In this document: in pieces, positions 30,454 through 30,640 of the stretch
How positions within the stretch are numbered: position 1 is the first letter of the stretch
How the letters are laid out: each line of letters opens with the position of its first letter
DNA from: Elysia marginata
Lineage: Eukaryota > Mollusca > Gastropoda > Plakobranchidae
Assembly (NCBI GenBank): GCA_019649035.1
Contig: BMAT01013940.1
Coordinates: 40,314-70,953, forward strand
Direction: 5' to 3'
Length of the DNA stretch: 30,640 nt
Program-made: the position numbers and the translations under genes
Notes under the pieces: generated by a model
Database searches by the model: none
Seen by the model: only the letters and a program-made list of their open reading frames with translations
Told to the model about the DNA's origin: nothing

Positions 30454-30640
30454 ATTGTTAACCTCTGTGTTTTTTTTTTCTATGACAATTTTGTTATGTT
30501 GAACGTCTAGAGAGGGTCTACGTATTTCAGTACTGGATATTCACATCAATTTTTGGTCAATTAAAGAATAGAATGACTCAAAAATATTATTAGTCAGATG
30601 TAGGGGGAGCGAGAGTGATTGATTGATTGAAGGGTATTTT

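Larger units (their letters stand above)
27139..30455 (+). other. AFG1L: AFG1L 3' UTR and downstream flank
   Basis: AT-rich, non-coding sequence follows the stop, with no ORF of protein-like character on either strand. AATAAA occurs at 28964 (followed by a genomic A run), 29929, 30423 and 30444-30453. The likely transcript end is near 29950 or, with a better downstream T/GT-rich element, near 30465. The UTR length is an inference from these signals. Confidence 0.6.

Overview
The window is animal nuclear DNA, probably from a gastropod mollusc. It is AT-rich, its coding sequence is split into short exons with GT/AG introns, and it contains non-LTR retrotransposon remnants, tRNA-derived SINE-like heads and many simple repeats. 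The very frequent TAGATCTAGATCT and TAGGCCTA words recall heterobranch gastropod genomes; that lineage call is an inference from word usage only. No bacterial-style operon, rRNA, intact tRNA gene or CRISPR array was seen.

One gene runs left to right through almost the whole window: a complete AFG1L (LACE1/Afg1) gene, encoding the mitochondrial AFG1-family AAA ATPase. I resolved 13 coding exons (552-681, 3045-3334, 3735-3789, 4069-4170, 6591-6721, 6887-6986, 10227-10285, 10972-11054, 22366-22436, 22922-23022, 23486-23626, 25187-25303, 26935-27138). Their phases join without a break into a 527-residue protein with an arginine-rich, transit-peptide-like N-terminus, a Walker A motif (residues 156-163) split by intron 3, a Walker B motif (229-234), a sensor-1-like Asn (265) and the conserved AFG1 C-terminus. 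A 3' UTR of about 2.8-3.3 kb follows, with several AATAAA signals.

The introns hold mobile DNA. Intron 1 carries a decayed antisense LINE (910-2470). Intron 6 carries a 5'-truncated sense LINE (7550-8488) with a possible 10-bp target duplication, and a near-perfect 32-bp hairpin (9800-9878). The 11.3-kb intron 8 carries a 1.7-kb TA-flanked inverted-repeat element resembling pogo/Tigger (11891-13605). It also holds a nested multi-exon relic (about 14276-19079) of a zinc-finger, tyrosine-recombinase and Myb/SANT-like gene of the Crypton-like kind. That relic keeps recognisable catalytic residues but has in-frame stops and frameshifts. Two tandem copies of an internally deleted derivative lie just downstream (19370-19853). 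Intron 11 contains a 31-bp minisatellite with higher-order structure, and intron 12 a 35-bp minisatellite and a decayed antisense coding fragment.

The functional content is therefore one mitochondrial quality-control gene. The most unusual content is the fossil tyrosine-recombinase gene and its deletion derivatives inside intron 8.
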